From Nematostella vectensis (taxonomy: Eukaryota; Cnidaria; Anthozoa; Actiniaria; Edwardsiidae), in contig NC_064041.1 of the NCBI RefSeq assembly GCF_932526225.1, forward strand, positions 3,839,046 through 3,903,045: a stretch of 64,000 nucleotides of DNA, in the 5' to 3' direction. The translations under genes and the position numbers were made by a program. The notes beneath the pieces were generated by a model. The model worked only from the letters and a program-made list of their open reading frames with translations. It did not search any database and was not told the DNA's origin. This document shows positions 33,901 through 42,716 of the stretch, piece after piece; within the stretch, counting starts at the first letter, position 1; the number at the start of each line of letters is the position of its first letter.

Positions 33901-34342
33901 GCGAAAAGAATGGGACCGAGCCTTCTAGTTCTTTCTGCATAATTCTTAGCTCGTCCCGAGTCTTGCTCAGTGTGTCTTTGAATGAGCTCGAGGAGCGCAT
34001 GTCTTCCGTTACAAACTCGGGATCACATGGAAAAAAGCTACCCGGAAAAAGAAATTAAAAGAATTAAATTTTCTCTGCCGCTCTCTCCTCGCCCTCTCTT
34101 GTAGTTTGCTACTCATATGTAAAGCTTCCATTTTTTTTCTAAAGCCTGCATGACTCTTAAAGATCTCTAAAGACATTACGTTCTTACTTTCTTCTAAAGT
34201 TGACATGACTCTCAAAGGCTTCTAATGCCATAGAGGTAAATTCGGCACTGTTGTCTGCTCTCGGGCCAAGAAATAATGCCCCGGTTCTGTTCCAAGTAGT
34301 TGTCGGTGACACTTCAAAGCCCTGTATCGACGACCAGTCCAT
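15922..34342 (-). CDS. PLP-dependent group II decarboxylase-like protein (tyrosine/aromatic amino-acid decarboxylase type)
   Basis: Exons in transcript order: 34342-34188, 34037-33890, 31485-31078, 29314-29077, 28527-28388, 27754-27380, 26779-26582, 25971-25726, 18577-18446, 18284-17988, 17289-17089, 16726-16493, 16065-15922. All phases join, giving about 971 residues. Residues about 90-600 form the PLP fold: SPRYKGHVNWDTLMPSNL, NNCATEGSPVTTRYE, SSAHVSLAKG (cofactor-stacking His near 285), IMGTTEESAVDPL, HADGAWGGYF (Asp near 372) and TIDPHKSGF, whose Lys near 429 should bind PLP. Substrate cannot be read from sequence; I suggest tyrosine or another amino acid from the resemblance to bacterial and fungal tyrosine-decarboxylase-type proteins. 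Residues about 680-971 form a long C-terminal region I do not recognise. Intron 8 (18,578-25,725) contains the BEL element. The donor after exon 11 is weak (CAG|gttggt). The last exon, which ends at a TAA, is the least certain. Confidence 0.88.
16745..17042. repeat. 15-bp / 30-bp minisatellite beside a decarboxylase acceptor
   Basis: About 18 copies of cgatctatccaaacc, partly organised as a 30-bp double unit alternating ccaaaccc and ccaatccc. It fills the short intron between exons 11 and 12 and starts within about 20-50 bp of the exon 12 acceptor. Open frames through it are spurious. Confidence 0.93.
17747..17969. mobile_element. MITE copy A (GCATTGTCACC family), truncated next to a splice donor
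   Basis: It begins gcattgtcaccagtttactt and matches the copies at 26,259, 37,536 and 43,620, but it lacks the right terminal repeat after ccggaagt. Its broken end is only about 14 bp from the donor of decarboxylase exon 10 (17,983-17,987), so the exon 10 reading frame runs on into it. Confidence 0.85.
19120..19377. repeat. Tandem SINE-like repeat, left of the retrotransposon
   Basis: About two copies of a unit of roughly 100 bp containing gagttgggttacttggtctc, gcctttgctccgagagtttt and tctccgggttctctaccact. The same repeats resume at 25,225 after the BEL element. A phrase like ggttcgattcccggttcc resembles an RNA polymerase III B box, so a tRNA-related SINE origin is possible but unproven. Confidence 0.7.
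19378..19596 (+). repeat. Left LTR of the BEL element
   Basis: 219 bp starting tgtccggaagtagaaaaccc and ending ggttgtccccgaca. It contains tactttataatactg, and aataaag near its 3' end is a plausible polyadenylation signal. It is identical to the right LTR except for one A/G difference in an A/G run. Confidence 0.95.
19709..20239 (+). CDS. BEL element Gag, N-terminal part (ends at a premature stop)
   Basis: The start at 19,709 is preferred because the upstream in-frame ATG at 19,571 lies inside the LTR. The product is helical and rich in charged residues, including KKRLENARDQEKEEEMEKEL, as in BEL Gag proteins, followed by PFEGDYKDWTRFWNQY, a typical Gag phrase. The frame ends at a TAA (20,237-20,239), but the same frame reopens at once and continues in the next entry, so this is a nonsense change rather than a real C terminus. 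Confidence 0.85.
   Translation: MTTEEKFTKHIGLADIKLKDIMSTTKDTGELEIALESAESIIKSLEKVKDATADYLLDNEKELSYIQEWSAKAKAEIQPFREMRLEIKKRLENARDQEKEEEMEKELAMKRKFGDLAAKAGNSGMVESSPGKPGMVQAVKLQKYTITPFEGDYKDWTRFWNQYTVEVDGSTIAQIS
20261..21352 (+). CDS. BEL element Gag C-terminal part with zinc knuckles and aspartic protease
   Basis: Same frame as the preceding Gag fragment. Cys/His clusters CVYCSDKSHKSKDC and CYNCTKGGGHMATKC are CCHC-type knuckles, with a third CAKCNSRHHTSIC. The retroviral-type protease active site follows as IMLDSGAGSSYIS. The frame ends at 21,352, overlapping the next frame by 73 bases. That could be a programmed frameshift or a simple indel. Confidence 0.88.
   Translation: MKGKPRDDILGLPHTPEGYEEAKRILQNTYGKDIRVHRALIKDLEDLPTISDITKLSSIHDFYNKLARIVRTLSTMQKLESAQSAVYTLLDKLGPVREVIVQRDDDWEGWGLIQLVENLGKYVDRNPILQGEDTPTPSLTRKPQGGQGGQHNGRERMLMHQQNQGPHPSQCVYCSDKSHKSKDCTKVLDTASRREILMQKKLCYNCTKGGGHMATKCKAGNCAKCNSRHHTSICDRVQSSLPPSTPANPGNSRDRFYGAVDQVHTTLHATAIANVNGIPARIMLDSGAGSSYISSNLLTKLNLKPSRVERRVIEQMYGTVDKQVELYKIQLAQLSLTALKWSSTALMQRNLSSLTFPTRGSQS
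21280..23316 (+). CDS. BEL element reverse transcriptase and RNase H
   Basis: In a different frame from Gag-protease. Reverse transcriptase motifs include KLRIVYDCSA, LTGDIQKAFLQI (first catalytic Asp) and YVDDV at 22,345-22,359. RNase H follows, with HGFSDASKTAVSAAIYV and RLELVGAHTL, typical of BEL/Pao. The frame ends at a TGA (23,314-23,316), after which the same frame continues into the integrase, so the stop looks like a point mutation. Confidence 0.93.
   Translation: MELHCINAEKPIITHLPNPRIPELKKKYNKLRRLTFSDETSTEDKLPVHVILGAADIQRIKSTEPAVLGSDPDKDPGAEFTMLGWVIGGKAAISATDTEKGFFLSNSQEEFNQMCSQEVLGLKDSDEEGGEFHKNFQEGLQRLDDGTYSTRLPWKPDHTSLPSNKRLALARLASTTRRLEKTGRIEEYHDIMMEQLKEGILEPAPDAPTGENVHYIAHTMVTRDDAQTSKLRIVYDCSAREDDNTPSLNDCLEVGPPLQPMLFDILLRNRMNRLCLTGDIQKAFLQIKVDTKDRDCMRLFWYDNLKDRNIVEYRFARVIFGSGPSPYILGATLQKHVASYSDKYPETVYQLLTNTYVDDVQTGGDDPEQLLRFKQEASEIMESGGFQLHKWHSNVLEAEESTSAERADRAVDRPPVKILGIPWDKNKDELTIAFSDSTEEEVSGALTKRKMLAVINRIYDLLGLASPVTVIGKVLYSKVCLSEKRWDEAITDVEIVREWNKWLKSMKACPSVSIPRSVVDQHVTRIELHGFSDASKTAVSAAIYVVAHHADSSVRQTLLVAKSRVAPKNQSIPRLELVGAHTLTKLMTHVKEVLQGQPIQIYQCWVDSTTILYWIKGKGTWSQFVRNRTKVIQERDYLKWNYVPTGENPADIGSRGAGPGELSDMWLHGPNWLSDKAK
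23365..24966 (+). CDS. BEL element integrase
   Basis: Same frame as the reverse transcriptase. The zinc-binding region is HEKAIHGG followed by CNKCKRYR. Catalytic core motifs are VTGVDFAGPI (Asp), VSDNGKTF (Asp) and WWGGFFERLVG (Glu). The C-terminal part includes the KGRVVLLKEDVKNKAQWKIG fold usual for BEL/Pao integrases. A real stop lies at 24,966, just before the purine tract and right LTR. Confidence 0.93.
   Translation: MKSRKEKLLVATEEPEEKGQVDALLEQCSSYWKLRRVVAYIQRFGHNCRSKSKRTGPLTTEEINKAESTLIRRAQVAKREKVEASMEVQIGEDGIARCVGRIAGYQPIILPRDHKLTTLIIKQVHEKAIHGGVSMTMSLVREKFWVPKLRAQVKRVIHNCNKCKRYRIKPVLTPGSTASAQLPSFRTEFSEPFDVTGVDFAGPIYYRTKSEQGKAYIALFTCAATRAVHLKLCPDLSAPNFQRALKEFVARRGCPQMIVSDNGKTFVATGKWLSVLKKDESLSNYLASQAIIWRFNMSRAPWWGGFFERLVGVMKNALSKAVGRSLLNYCELEDALLDVETVMNNRPLVYQGKEFDEPVITPNLLLRGRPVPILEEDLEKLSDAGNVTRRMRFIQRSKEDLKKRFTREYVRSLEERQQKHEERSGEQLKVPEKGRVVLLKEDVKNKAQWKIGRVVEKITGRDGVVRGVKLKMGNGYVIERPLQLICDLEIGGDDPGIKLNPKAQVFIPRVGSRRQAKDSAKDNIKGIFLLEED
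25006..25224 (+). repeat. Right LTR of the BEL element
   Basis: 219 bp, one difference from the left LTR. It is preceded by the purine tract at 24,991-25,005 and followed by ccgg, which also precedes the left LTR. Confidence 0.95.
25225..25530. repeat. Tandem SINE-like repeat, right of the retrotransposon
   Basis: It continues the repeat interrupted by the BEL insertion: two copies of gagttgggttagttggtctc plus gcctttgctccgagagtttt, then a tail ending ccttcaactcgaccacgtct, gaatctgcgctct. A similar tail occurs at 19,126-19,160. The 65-codon minus-strand frame here is spurious. Confidence 0.7.
26259..26487. mobile_element. MITE copy B (GCATTGTCACC family)
   Basis: The ends gcattgtcaccagtttactt and ggaagtaaactggtgac are inverted complements around about 229 bp. 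It is diverged from copies C and D (for example, several changes in the ctcttgtcggttgaggtttcc stretch). It lies in the intron between decarboxylase exons 7 and 8. Confidence 0.85.
26785..27010. repeat. 38-bp minisatellite beside the exon 7 acceptor
   Basis: Five to six copies of a 38-bp unit (ctacccacaacctggaacag plus gacaaacgagtgagcatt). On the minus strand each unit reads tttgtcctgttccag then gttgtgggta, an acceptor-like pyrimidine tract plus CAG. The array directly abuts the real exon 7 acceptor at 26,780. Confidence 0.92.
27809..28160. mobile_element. Truncated relative of the 10,391 element
   Basis: It shares ctaataaacgccccctatct, cccccctaagcttacaagtt and ctctaataaatgcctcctat with the element at 10,391-10,954, but the terminal repeats are degraded. 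Non-coding; in the intron between decarboxylase exons 5 and 6. Confidence 0.65.
29915..31100. repeat. Rearranged local duplications around the exon 3 donor of the decarboxylase gene
   Basis: Three relations are visible. 29,920-30,090 and 30,208-30,300 are direct copies (aaaccacaggcctcc, tttgagtaaatcaatatcgc). 30,130-30,206 copies 31,020-31,100, including the last about 24 bases of exon 3 and its donor. 30,333-30,370 is an inverted copy of 30,986-31,024 (gggcaaaccagacgaaat). An AAT/ATT microsatellite lies at 30,400-30,425. Confidence 0.75.
29992..30047. mobile_element. 56-bp hairpin insertion with an empty site nearby
   Basis: The sequence starts ttagcctgcgtg and ends cacgcaggctaa. The two halves pair around ccaac, including gaaatagtt / aactatttc. 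A neighbouring duplicate segment (30,190-30,300) has the same flanks without the insert, which identifies it as an insertion. Confidence 0.75.
31545..32140. repeat. 30-bp minisatellite upstream of decarboxylase exon 3
   Basis: About 19 copies of cagcatgcttcgcgctctct plus atcaataacc. Because 30 is a multiple of three, both strands stay open (a minus-strand 10-residue repeat SAKHAGLLIE, and a plus-strand one). These open frames are by-products. The array ends about 60 bp from the exon 3 acceptor at 31,486. Confidence 0.95.
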
Positions 34343-35275
34343 CTTCAGTTTACAAAACTACAGAGAATAAGTCGAGTGTAGAGTAAAAATAATTAAATCG
34401 CATGAATGGTTATATGTAAGCGCAAGAAAGGACCACAATCTATTAAAGATGGAACTTATTGAATATTATACCCAGGGGAATGCGGCAGGGGATTTCTTTG
34501 GGGAGTACCTCTTATTAGGTGACACGTGTTGAGAAAATAATACTAGGGTTCTATAAAAGAGAAAACCATAAAGGCCAGATAGAAACTAAACAAATTCATG
34601 TCCTGCACAAACACTAAGCGGCATTGTCACCACAACCGACAAGAGACAAAAGAATATATTAGAATCCGCGCTATTTAACAGGCCACACTGCATCACACAT
34701 CATCCATCCATCCATCCATTCACCCACCCACCCATCCATCTACATATACCTACTGCCGGACCGTTAGTCACTGCGCATTCAAAATATGTGACTAAGGGGC
34801 CAACCATTTGACTTTTGAGGGGGTGGGTGGGGGCTTTTTTGGGTGGACAGGATATTTTTTTTCAGTAAATCTGAAGCCGGTGAAAACGTTTTGCATGCGT
34901 GTATGGGGCTAATGTATAAGCTAACAAACCTTTTTGCCTATAAAGAGTTGCATGGAACTTATAATTGAACTACAAAATAGGAATCGTTTGGAAATACAAA
35001 TCGTTTTCACAGATAGCTTTTAAGGCTACAAAATTGCCATAAAAATATATTTGTGCTATTTAACAAATATCAGTGTCGGATATGCAAGAATGTTTTTCTT
35101 CGATCACCAATTATTGCAGGATATTTTTTCGTGCATGAATTTTTTTTTTCAAAAAAGACTACCCACCCAGCTCCTCTCCCCTTCAAAAGTAAAATGGTTG
35201 CCCGTTGTCGCCGCGAAGCTCGGAGCCTCTGATATACAGGGTAACTTCAGCTTTAAGCCTCAACTGAAAATTAAG

Positions 35276-35684
35276 GTATAAATCGACACAAGTTTGAAAA
35301 GGTAAGTGAAACATAGTCGTTGTGAAACGTCAGCGCAACTCCCGGGGGGGGGGGGGGGGGGGGGGGGGGGTGGGTTCTTCAGGGTAAAAGTGATAGGGAT
35401 TGTGTGGAGAAATTCGAAAACCTAAAAAAATACCTGCATGACCAAAAATTGCTACCCTATAACGCTAAAAAATACCGTTTCTAAGGGAAAAGTCTGTTTT
35501 TTCTCTCGGATACACCCTGAAAAATACTTGAGGCCTGATTTTGACCCCTTACGACGAGCATCCCTATCAAGTCGTCATGAACACCCCCCACGGGAGGGGG
35601 GGGGGGGGGGGGGCAACTTCTCTGTTTCACTGAGGCGATCAACCTTTTCAAACTTCAAGAAAGTTGTGCTGATTTATACCTTGT
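35276..35684. mobile_element. Foldback-like element flanking two G-runs
   Basis: gtataaatcgacacaagttt near 35,276 is the inverted counterpart of a stretch ending gtgctgatttatac near 35,684, and aagtttgaaaaggt pairs with accttttcaaactt. Each arm is followed inward by a long G tract. The interior has no recognisable coding sequence. Confidence 0.55.
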
Positions 35685-36353
35685 CAACAACTACGCAGAC
35701 CATCTAGTTTTTCTACAGTTTGTCTGTAGTCTTTTTAGTTATACCATTTAACTGAAAATAAGACGTTCTTGTAAAAAAGAAATTATATAAGAACGTCTAA
35801 TTTTGAGTTGAGGCTAGACCGTTCTAATCTTTATTAGGTATAATATTTTTATATGAAATTCAAAACCTTGAAATTCTCCAAAATTAGAACGGCCCAGCCG
35901 AAAATAAAACAAAGAAAAAGTGTATCAATGGTCGAAGCGAATATTTACTTATTGCTATAATATGACATAAATCTAATGGCCATGATTGGGACCGAAATAT
36001 CATGGGCAAATCATTTCAGGCAAATAATCCATTCTTTTACCTAAAGATTACGTAAGTTTGTAGGGCAAGGTTACATAAAGCAAACTTTGTGTGATTTTTC
36101 AGAGCAGATTCTAATCTTACCTGAAACCCTACAGTTTTACTCCGTAAGGGATTAACTTGTATAATTTGGGACTGAGTAGAATACAGAGCAGTCTGAGACT
36201 GCGTGTTCTTATGATTCTGTGCCTAGCCTGTTGTGCGTTTTGATGGTTCAATACTGTTTATGAAGTAATATCTGTTACCGCGTGACTGCAGGACTGCAGT
36301 CACTATACCGGAAATGAGATCATAACCTCATCTCAGACTAGTCAGAAGGTAAT

Positions 36354-36555
36354 GCCTAGTGCACACTAGCAACATAAAAACATAACGACGTGGGCGCGTG
36401 CACTATGTTTAGCCCGACGTAACGACATGAACATAATAAAGTAAAAGAAAAAAACTTTTTTTTCTCTCTTATGTCGTTGTGTCCATGTCGTTATGTCGAA
36501 GATAAGAGTGCGCGCTTATGTCGTTATGTCGATACGTCGCTAGTGTGAACTAGGC
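36354..36555. mobile_element. 202-bp MITE with GCCTAGTKCACACTAGC ends
   Basis: The left end gcctagtgcacactagc and right end gctagtgtgaactaggc are inverted complements with one mismatch. The interior is built of acgacataacg-type phrases in inverted orientation (cataacgacgtgggcgcgtg versus gcgcgcttatgtcgttatg). Confidence 0.8.
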
Positions 36556-37535
36556 TTGAACGACGTTGCTACGCTGGTGGCGTTGAGCGCGCGCATATAC
36601 ATAACACGGAATTCGTCATTCCGTGTCAAGTTTTCCTGAAGTAAAAGCAATAAAAATATGCGTTTCAAGTTCCTAAAAATTGACTTCAAGTTGATCTCAG
36701 CCTTTTCGGATGATGATATTTCCAATGTTTTGTAAAAACGAAGATTCAGCGAAGATTTAGTCAAGCCAACCTTTTTTTAAGCCAAAGTTTTCAATTTTCA
36801 CTACCTGCGCGCGCTGCAAACACCGAACGCTCGCGCACGCACTGAAAATTTTATTTCAAAGTAGCGCGCGCTATATCAGAATTTTAAGATCCTTTTTTAA
36901 TTTTAATCATGACATGACGGATGTCGTTCCTTTAATGTATATATACCATGAAACACTATTGGATTTTGTTTTTAAACTTCATTTCAATTTCATCATGTGA
37001 GATACCAGTGTCTGAGCAGGCCGAATGAGCACGCGCGGGCTTTGTTTCACTTCCGGTTCTGCGTTTTCTAAAAAAAGTTTTTTTTGTCGCCAAGATATTT
37101 CAAAACGCAATATTTTTCTGTATTCCTTTTTATAAAATTCTCCTTCATATAGCCAAGCATGGATTTAGTGTTAATCTAACAGAAACCAAAATTATATCAA
37201 ATAATATGGATTTCAGGACCTTTGAAAAATCATAAAAAAACAATTACTCAATCATTTCTAAAACGCGTGCTTGGCTTAATGCGCCCATCCCTCAAGATTC
37301 ATAAAACCTATTTGAACCTATCTAATATTTGTTTTCGAGCAATTTTACTTGAAATATTTGCTTTTATCTGTATCTATTACGTCACATTATGACGTCACTG
37401 GGTAACGTCATCATAATAGTCAGCACACTTGTGGTGGTCAACTTGGCAAATATCAGACCCTTATAACTTTCCACAAAGCTTTTATGCTATATTCAATTTT
37501 CCTTAGCAACAGATGTCAGTAGACTGTTGTCAGCC

Positions 37536-37774
37536 GCATTGTGACCAGTTTACTTCCGGTCGATTACGTTAACAATCTCCGACGATTTTTAACGGAAAAC
37601 GCGAAAAATATTTAAAAATATTGAAAGCAGTGTGTCTATTGCAAGTTTCTTCGAGGATGTGATTGCTAATTTAGAGCGGATGGCATGTTAAATATCTCGG
37701 ATTTTAATAGATTCTTTTGTCTTTTAACGGTCGAGGTTTCCGTCGGACCTCCGGAAGTGAACTGGTGACAATGC
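37536..37774. mobile_element. MITE copy C (GCATTGTCACC family)
   Basis: 239 bp with inverted ends gcattgtgaccagtttactt and gtgaactggtgacaatgc. It is close to copy A over the interior (acggaaaacgcgaaaaatat, gatggcatgttaaatatctc), and has a fuller right end than copy A. Confidence 0.9.
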
Positions 37775-37914
37775 TGCTTTAAGGCTGCAATTCTTACTTG
37801 ACCAAGTGCTTGGACGATGGCTTTTATTATGTAATCGCGCTCTGATTGCACCCTTTGCCGGTGACAAATAAGACAAATAAGACAGTTAGCCTGGTTTTTG
37901 CGCTGGAAATACAT

Positions 37915-38120
37915 TATCTTGCGGTTCAGTCGTATTCCGACGGCCGTCGTATAGTCCAGCTGCGACGGCCAATCATAGACGGTTATTCTATTCCGACGGC
38001 CGTCGCATCTATTCAGTACCGACGGCCGTCGCATTTATTCTATTCAGACGGCCGTCGTACGACGGCTTTTCAGTTCCGACGGCCGTCGCATCTATTCTAT
38101 TCCGACGGCCGTCGAAGGAC
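37915..38120. repeat. Cluster of the 12-bp palindrome CGACGGCCGTCG
   Basis: Six to seven spaced copies of cgacggccgtcg (one with an A for the first C) separated by 10-25 bp linkers such as catctattctattc, in an irregular tandem array of about 24-40 bp period. It stands out from the AT-rich surroundings by its CpG content. Confidence 0.9.
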
Positions 38121-39929
38121 CGCTATTCAGTTCTGTAGGTCAATTTAGCCGGTGAACGTTAAACATAACCTGCCTATATTACTACCAAACGTGGTCTCAA
38201 GTCACAGGTAGACTAAAAAAAATAGCCGAAAAAAAAATTATCTGATTGAATGATAGGGAAAGTGATGCGACGAAGTGGAGGAAGTAGAGAAAAAAGAAGA
38301 TGCTGGATAAATTGACGAAAAAACGCTTATTTTCTATTTTATAAAGATGTGTTATTTTTGTCTTAATAAATTATAAGATTAGCCCGTCTTTTTGTTCACG
38401 GTCTTGTCATATCAGTATTTGATCTTGTTATACCATTACATGGTGCTAATTCATCGTACTGTCGCAACTAAAAAGCTGTTGGAATAGAAAACCTTCCAAA
38501 TTGAATAAATAATTACCATTTCGAACTTTAATACTCATAAAAAATGTTTCTTTAGTGCATAAACTGACAAATGATGAAAATATTTTACTACATTTGTAAT
38601 TTTACAAAGCAAGTAAGACAACAGTTTGGTTAAACTATTTTATTACAACAACGCTCATCATACAAATTAATAATAATAATACAAAAATAAACCTATACAT
38701 AAACTAGAGTACCTGATATAGGGTATCCACATTTAGGGCTCTAGGCTATAATAAAGTTAATGAACCTTGATTCAGTTTAAGTCAGAATGACTTTTTTCCC
38801 TTTATACAATAACGGTCCTCCGATCAATGATCGTGCGCCTTTGAAAAAGCCTCTAAAACTCTGTCCTTTAGTAAAAATCGGTTAAAGGATTTCTCATTCC
38901 CAAGCGTGTCTCATGCGCATTGTGGAGCTTGGACATCACAAAAAAGGTACGTACCATTTTCAACTGCTTCCACTTTCTGATAATATATTATATTCTATAA
39001 GCCTGACAAAAGCTCTACACTTTTTTTATCATCCTCTCTCGCTTCCTGGAGACCTTTCCTTTACTCATGCTCCACGGCTTTTCCGATCCGCTGAGGTCAT
39101 CATTAAGACATCTTTAAGTTAATAACATAGTCCTCTATTGCTGCGGCCATTCTTTGGAGGTTGGTTGCTATCCTGTTAAAAGCATGCGATACGTTCAACC
39201 TCGTCACTATAATGCACACGTAGGGAGAAATAAGCACTGTTTTTTTCGCAGTTTCTCTTCTAGTCACCTTTTTTCGTTCTTAAAGGCTTTCGGGCATTAA
39301 TACCGCAAATTTGTGATAATTCCTGTGCCATTTTGCGCTATTTGCGACAAAGAGTTTGTACAGATGTCTCTTCTGAATATCCAAATCCTTTAATATTCTC
39401 AAGAAAAGATTCACAAACTAATTATTTTGATTGAGGAGGCATATCTAAAGCATCTCGTTGTTCTGTGGTGTCTAGTTGACATACATTTACAAAGCCCCCT
39501 ATTAAATCCATCTCTACCTCTTTTTAGCCAACGTCAAAATACCCGATAATTGCGATAACCGCAGATTTAGAAGAAATACATTTAAATTCAAGACAAAAGT
39601 TCATACTTAGTAGGTTATTGACATTGTAAGTCCTTGATACATAAAGTATGAGCCTTTTTTCAAATAAAATACGCGATTTAATGAGGTACTTACAGCGTAT
39701 ACTATGCCAATATAAGCCGCCATCTTGAATAACCGTGAGGGGGATTGGGTCTAGCCTTGAAAACTTTTTCTCTTAGATAAAGCATTTTAATGCAGCCGAC
39801 GACAGTTTTATCTTGAAATATTAACAAATAGCGTTATATTTCCCCTACTAGAATAAAACAATTAGATATTTCGCCTTAGTTTTGGAAATACAAGGTCTTT
39901 TAAATTACACCACAGGAAGCCCGTGATGG

Positions 39930-42208
39930 ACGCTTTTTTCTAATTTTTATTCCGTTATTACACGAAATCCTCAAGTGTGGTACCGGTGGGCACCGGTCTC
40001 AATATTTTAATTAACATCCTCTTGGCTATCTTTGTGCCAAGTTTGGTCAGGCTAAGACGCCGAAGTATTCCATGGTTAACTGGGGAAATTAAGACTTTGA
40101 TCAATACAAGAGATAGAATCAAAAGAAAAGCAATTATTACAAATAATAGTGTTCATTGGGAAAGCTATAAACATGCGAGAAACAAAGTTAACATTGCCCT
40201 AAGGGAGGCGAAGTCTAATTATTATAAAAATAAGATAGCCCAGGAACATGATAATCCAAAGGAAGCCTGGAAGATAGTTAATGATCTTCTCGGACGATCC
40301 TCGGATCAGCGTACAGTGGATCTGATTAAAATAAATGGCGCTAGTGTATATGCGCCTGATGAAATAGCTGAGAATTTTAATCAGTATTTTTCCAACATTG
40401 GTCAAAATCTTGCGGCATACATTGATAGTAACGGTGTTGACTTTGAGCATTTTGTTAAAGGTGCGAGTTCACAATTTCACAACTTTAAAACTGTTAGTGA
40501 CAATGATGTTCTTAAGCTCTTATCAGGCTTATCAAAATCTAAAGCCACTGGCATTGACAAAGTGTCAGGAAAGATGTTAAAAGCTGCAGCGCCAGCAATT
40601 GCTCAGTCTCTTTCTTATATCTTCAACAGTTCTATCAAAACTTGCCATTTTTCCAATGATTGGAAGATAGCTAGGGTAATACCTCTTTTCAAGAAAGGTG
40701 AACGAAGATTACCGGAAAACTATCGTCCTATTTCAATTCTACCAGTCATTAGTAAAATTATGGAGCGAATACTTTATAACCAATTATACGAATATCTGCT
40801 AAAAAAATAGTTTAATTTCTAACCACCAATTTGTCTTTCGGAGGCTTCACTCAACCATGACAGCTCTGTTGGATTGCACAAATTCATGATTTATTAACAT
40901 GGACCGCAAAATGTTTAATCTTGTCGTTTTACTAGATCTAAAAAGGCTTTCGATACAGTGGATCATGAGATCTTACTTCGCAAGATGCAAATCCTTGGAA
41001 TTTCTCATGATGCTCTGTCTCTAATTAAGTCCTACCTATCTGGCCGGAAACAAGTTTGCCAGGTTAATGAGTCGCTATTCTCTGAAAGCCATATCACGTG
41101 TGGTGTTCCCCATGGATCAATTCTTGGGCCCCTGTTCTTCTTCCTATATATTAATGATCTACCAGCGTGCTTGCAAAATTCTACATCTCGCATGTTTGCG
41201 GATGATACTAATTTGACAATATCTGGCGTGTCAATGAAGGAAGTTGAGGGGGCCATAAATGACGACCTGAGTAGGGTTTAAACTCTGGCTCAGGGCAAAT
41301 AAATTGAGCCTTAATGTTGCTAAAACCGAATTTTTGCTGATTGAATCTCGTTATAAGTTAAACAACTTAGATAAACAGCCATCTATCAGAATCGATTCTA
41401 GCAACATTAAGCAAGTATCCCATAGCAAATTATTGGGAGTGACAGTTGATAGTCACTTGTCATTGGCCAACCAAATTGATGAAATTGCAAAAAAAACGTC
41501 TCCTGTGGTATAGGTGCAATAAGGAGGGTTAAGGACTATGTGGACAGAAATACTCTAATCTCTATCTACAATGCCCTTATTAAACCTCACTTTGGGTATT
41601 GCAGTGAGGTATGGGATACTCTGGGCCAGGGCCACGTTAGAAGATTGCAAGTCCTACAAAACAGGGCTGCCCGAGTTATTCTAAACTGGAGGAATGACTC
41701 CCCCCATCTAGAGGCGCTTGCTGCCTTAGGATGGGACACTTTAGAAGAACAATGGGCAAAATCTAAATCTATAACAATGTTTAAAGTGTTGAAGGGTCAA
41801 GCCCCAGAATGTTTAACCAAATTATTTAAGTTAAAAAATGAAGTTACTAAAATTGATCTCAGGGGTACAATATCCTCACTGCAATATACCCCTCCCTAAA
41901 ACTGAAAACATGAAAAAATCTTTTTTATATAGCGGAGCAAAACTTTGGAACAGCTTATCCCCTGAAACAACAGAATGTGATACATTTAATGCCTTTGTAA
42001 CAAAATTAGCCTCTCACAAAAACCAATTTTAAGAATTTTTTTTTACAAAAATAAATTAAATATCTATATATATTTATATACAATTAGTAAAATTATTGTA
42101 AATATTGTATCATGTATAAAAGTAGATAGCCAACGCCCCTTGTGAAAACCAACTATTGTTGTCAGGGTTATAGCGTTGTAAAATAAAAGCTACTACTACT
42201 TCTACTAA
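39930..42208 (+). mobile_element. 5'-truncated LINE retrotransposon (CR1/jockey-like reverse transcriptase)
   Basis: It carries the end of an endonuclease-linker region and a broken reverse transcriptase, then a short 3' UTR ending in a tac/cta-rich tail (aaataaaagctactactact) near 42,208. Strand follows the coding direction. It sits about 0.5 kb upstream of BROX. Confidence 0.9.
39977..42032 (+). pseudogene. LINE reverse transcriptase, interrupted
   Basis: The frame 39,977-40,810 includes IPWLTGEIKTLINTRD, SKATGIDKVSGKMLK, DWKIARVIPLFKKGE and ENYRPISILPVISKIMERIL, typical of CR1/jockey-type reverse transcriptases. It breaks at an A-run near 40,805. The palm continues in another frame, with GVPHGSILGPLFFFLYINDL and the catalytic FADD at 41,195-41,206, ending at a stop at 41,281. 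The C-terminal part follows in pieces (41,304-41,513; 41,540-41,899; 41,838-42,032). Several frame changes make it non-functional. Confidence 0.9.
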
Positions 42209-42716
42209 GGCTTACATGCAGGCGGTAGTGAGACTGTAGAAGAGATAGCGAGTAAATGTATATTTAAGGTAATAGGATTAACAAGACAGTTGGATAATAG
42301 TTGTGAATGGAGGGATTAGTGAGCTTAGTGAAGGAGGTGAAATAGTATTAATAGTGATAGCAATGTATGGTGGTGTGAAATAAAAATGTGAAATAAAAAT
42401 GTGATCCGTGAATATATAGTGGCGAGTATTGATCCAGAGGCCTCTTTTCTCTGTATTTCGCTGGGCTGGAGTTCATGAGGAAAAGAGACCGTCTCGAGAA
42501 CTTTCTCTCCGGTATCACATATCGACCACGAGACATGCATGCGAGGAAAAGGGGGGAGGGGTAAGTAGGGAGCAAGGGGGGAGGGGTAGTGTTGTAACTC
42601 AAACCAAGTCTCTCTCTTTACACATACCCTTCTTCCGCCATCTTTGTTTTGAAGTTTTTCAAAGCAACACAACGCTTGAAATCTCCGCACTGAATGATGC
42701 GATCACAGCGATAAGC

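Larger units (their letters stand above)
34350..39925. other. Intergenic region between divergent decarboxylase and BROX genes
   Basis: No exon was recognised. Visible contents: a partial MITE-family fragment at 34,619-34,691; a catc/caccc microsatellite at 34,698-34,742; G-runs at 35,344-35,370 and 35,596-35,613; inverted-repeat elements at 35,276-35,684 and 36,354-36,555; MITE copy C; and the palindrome repeat at 37,915-38,120. Both promoters should lie at the ends of this interval, but I see no clear core-promoter motif. Confidence 0.55.
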
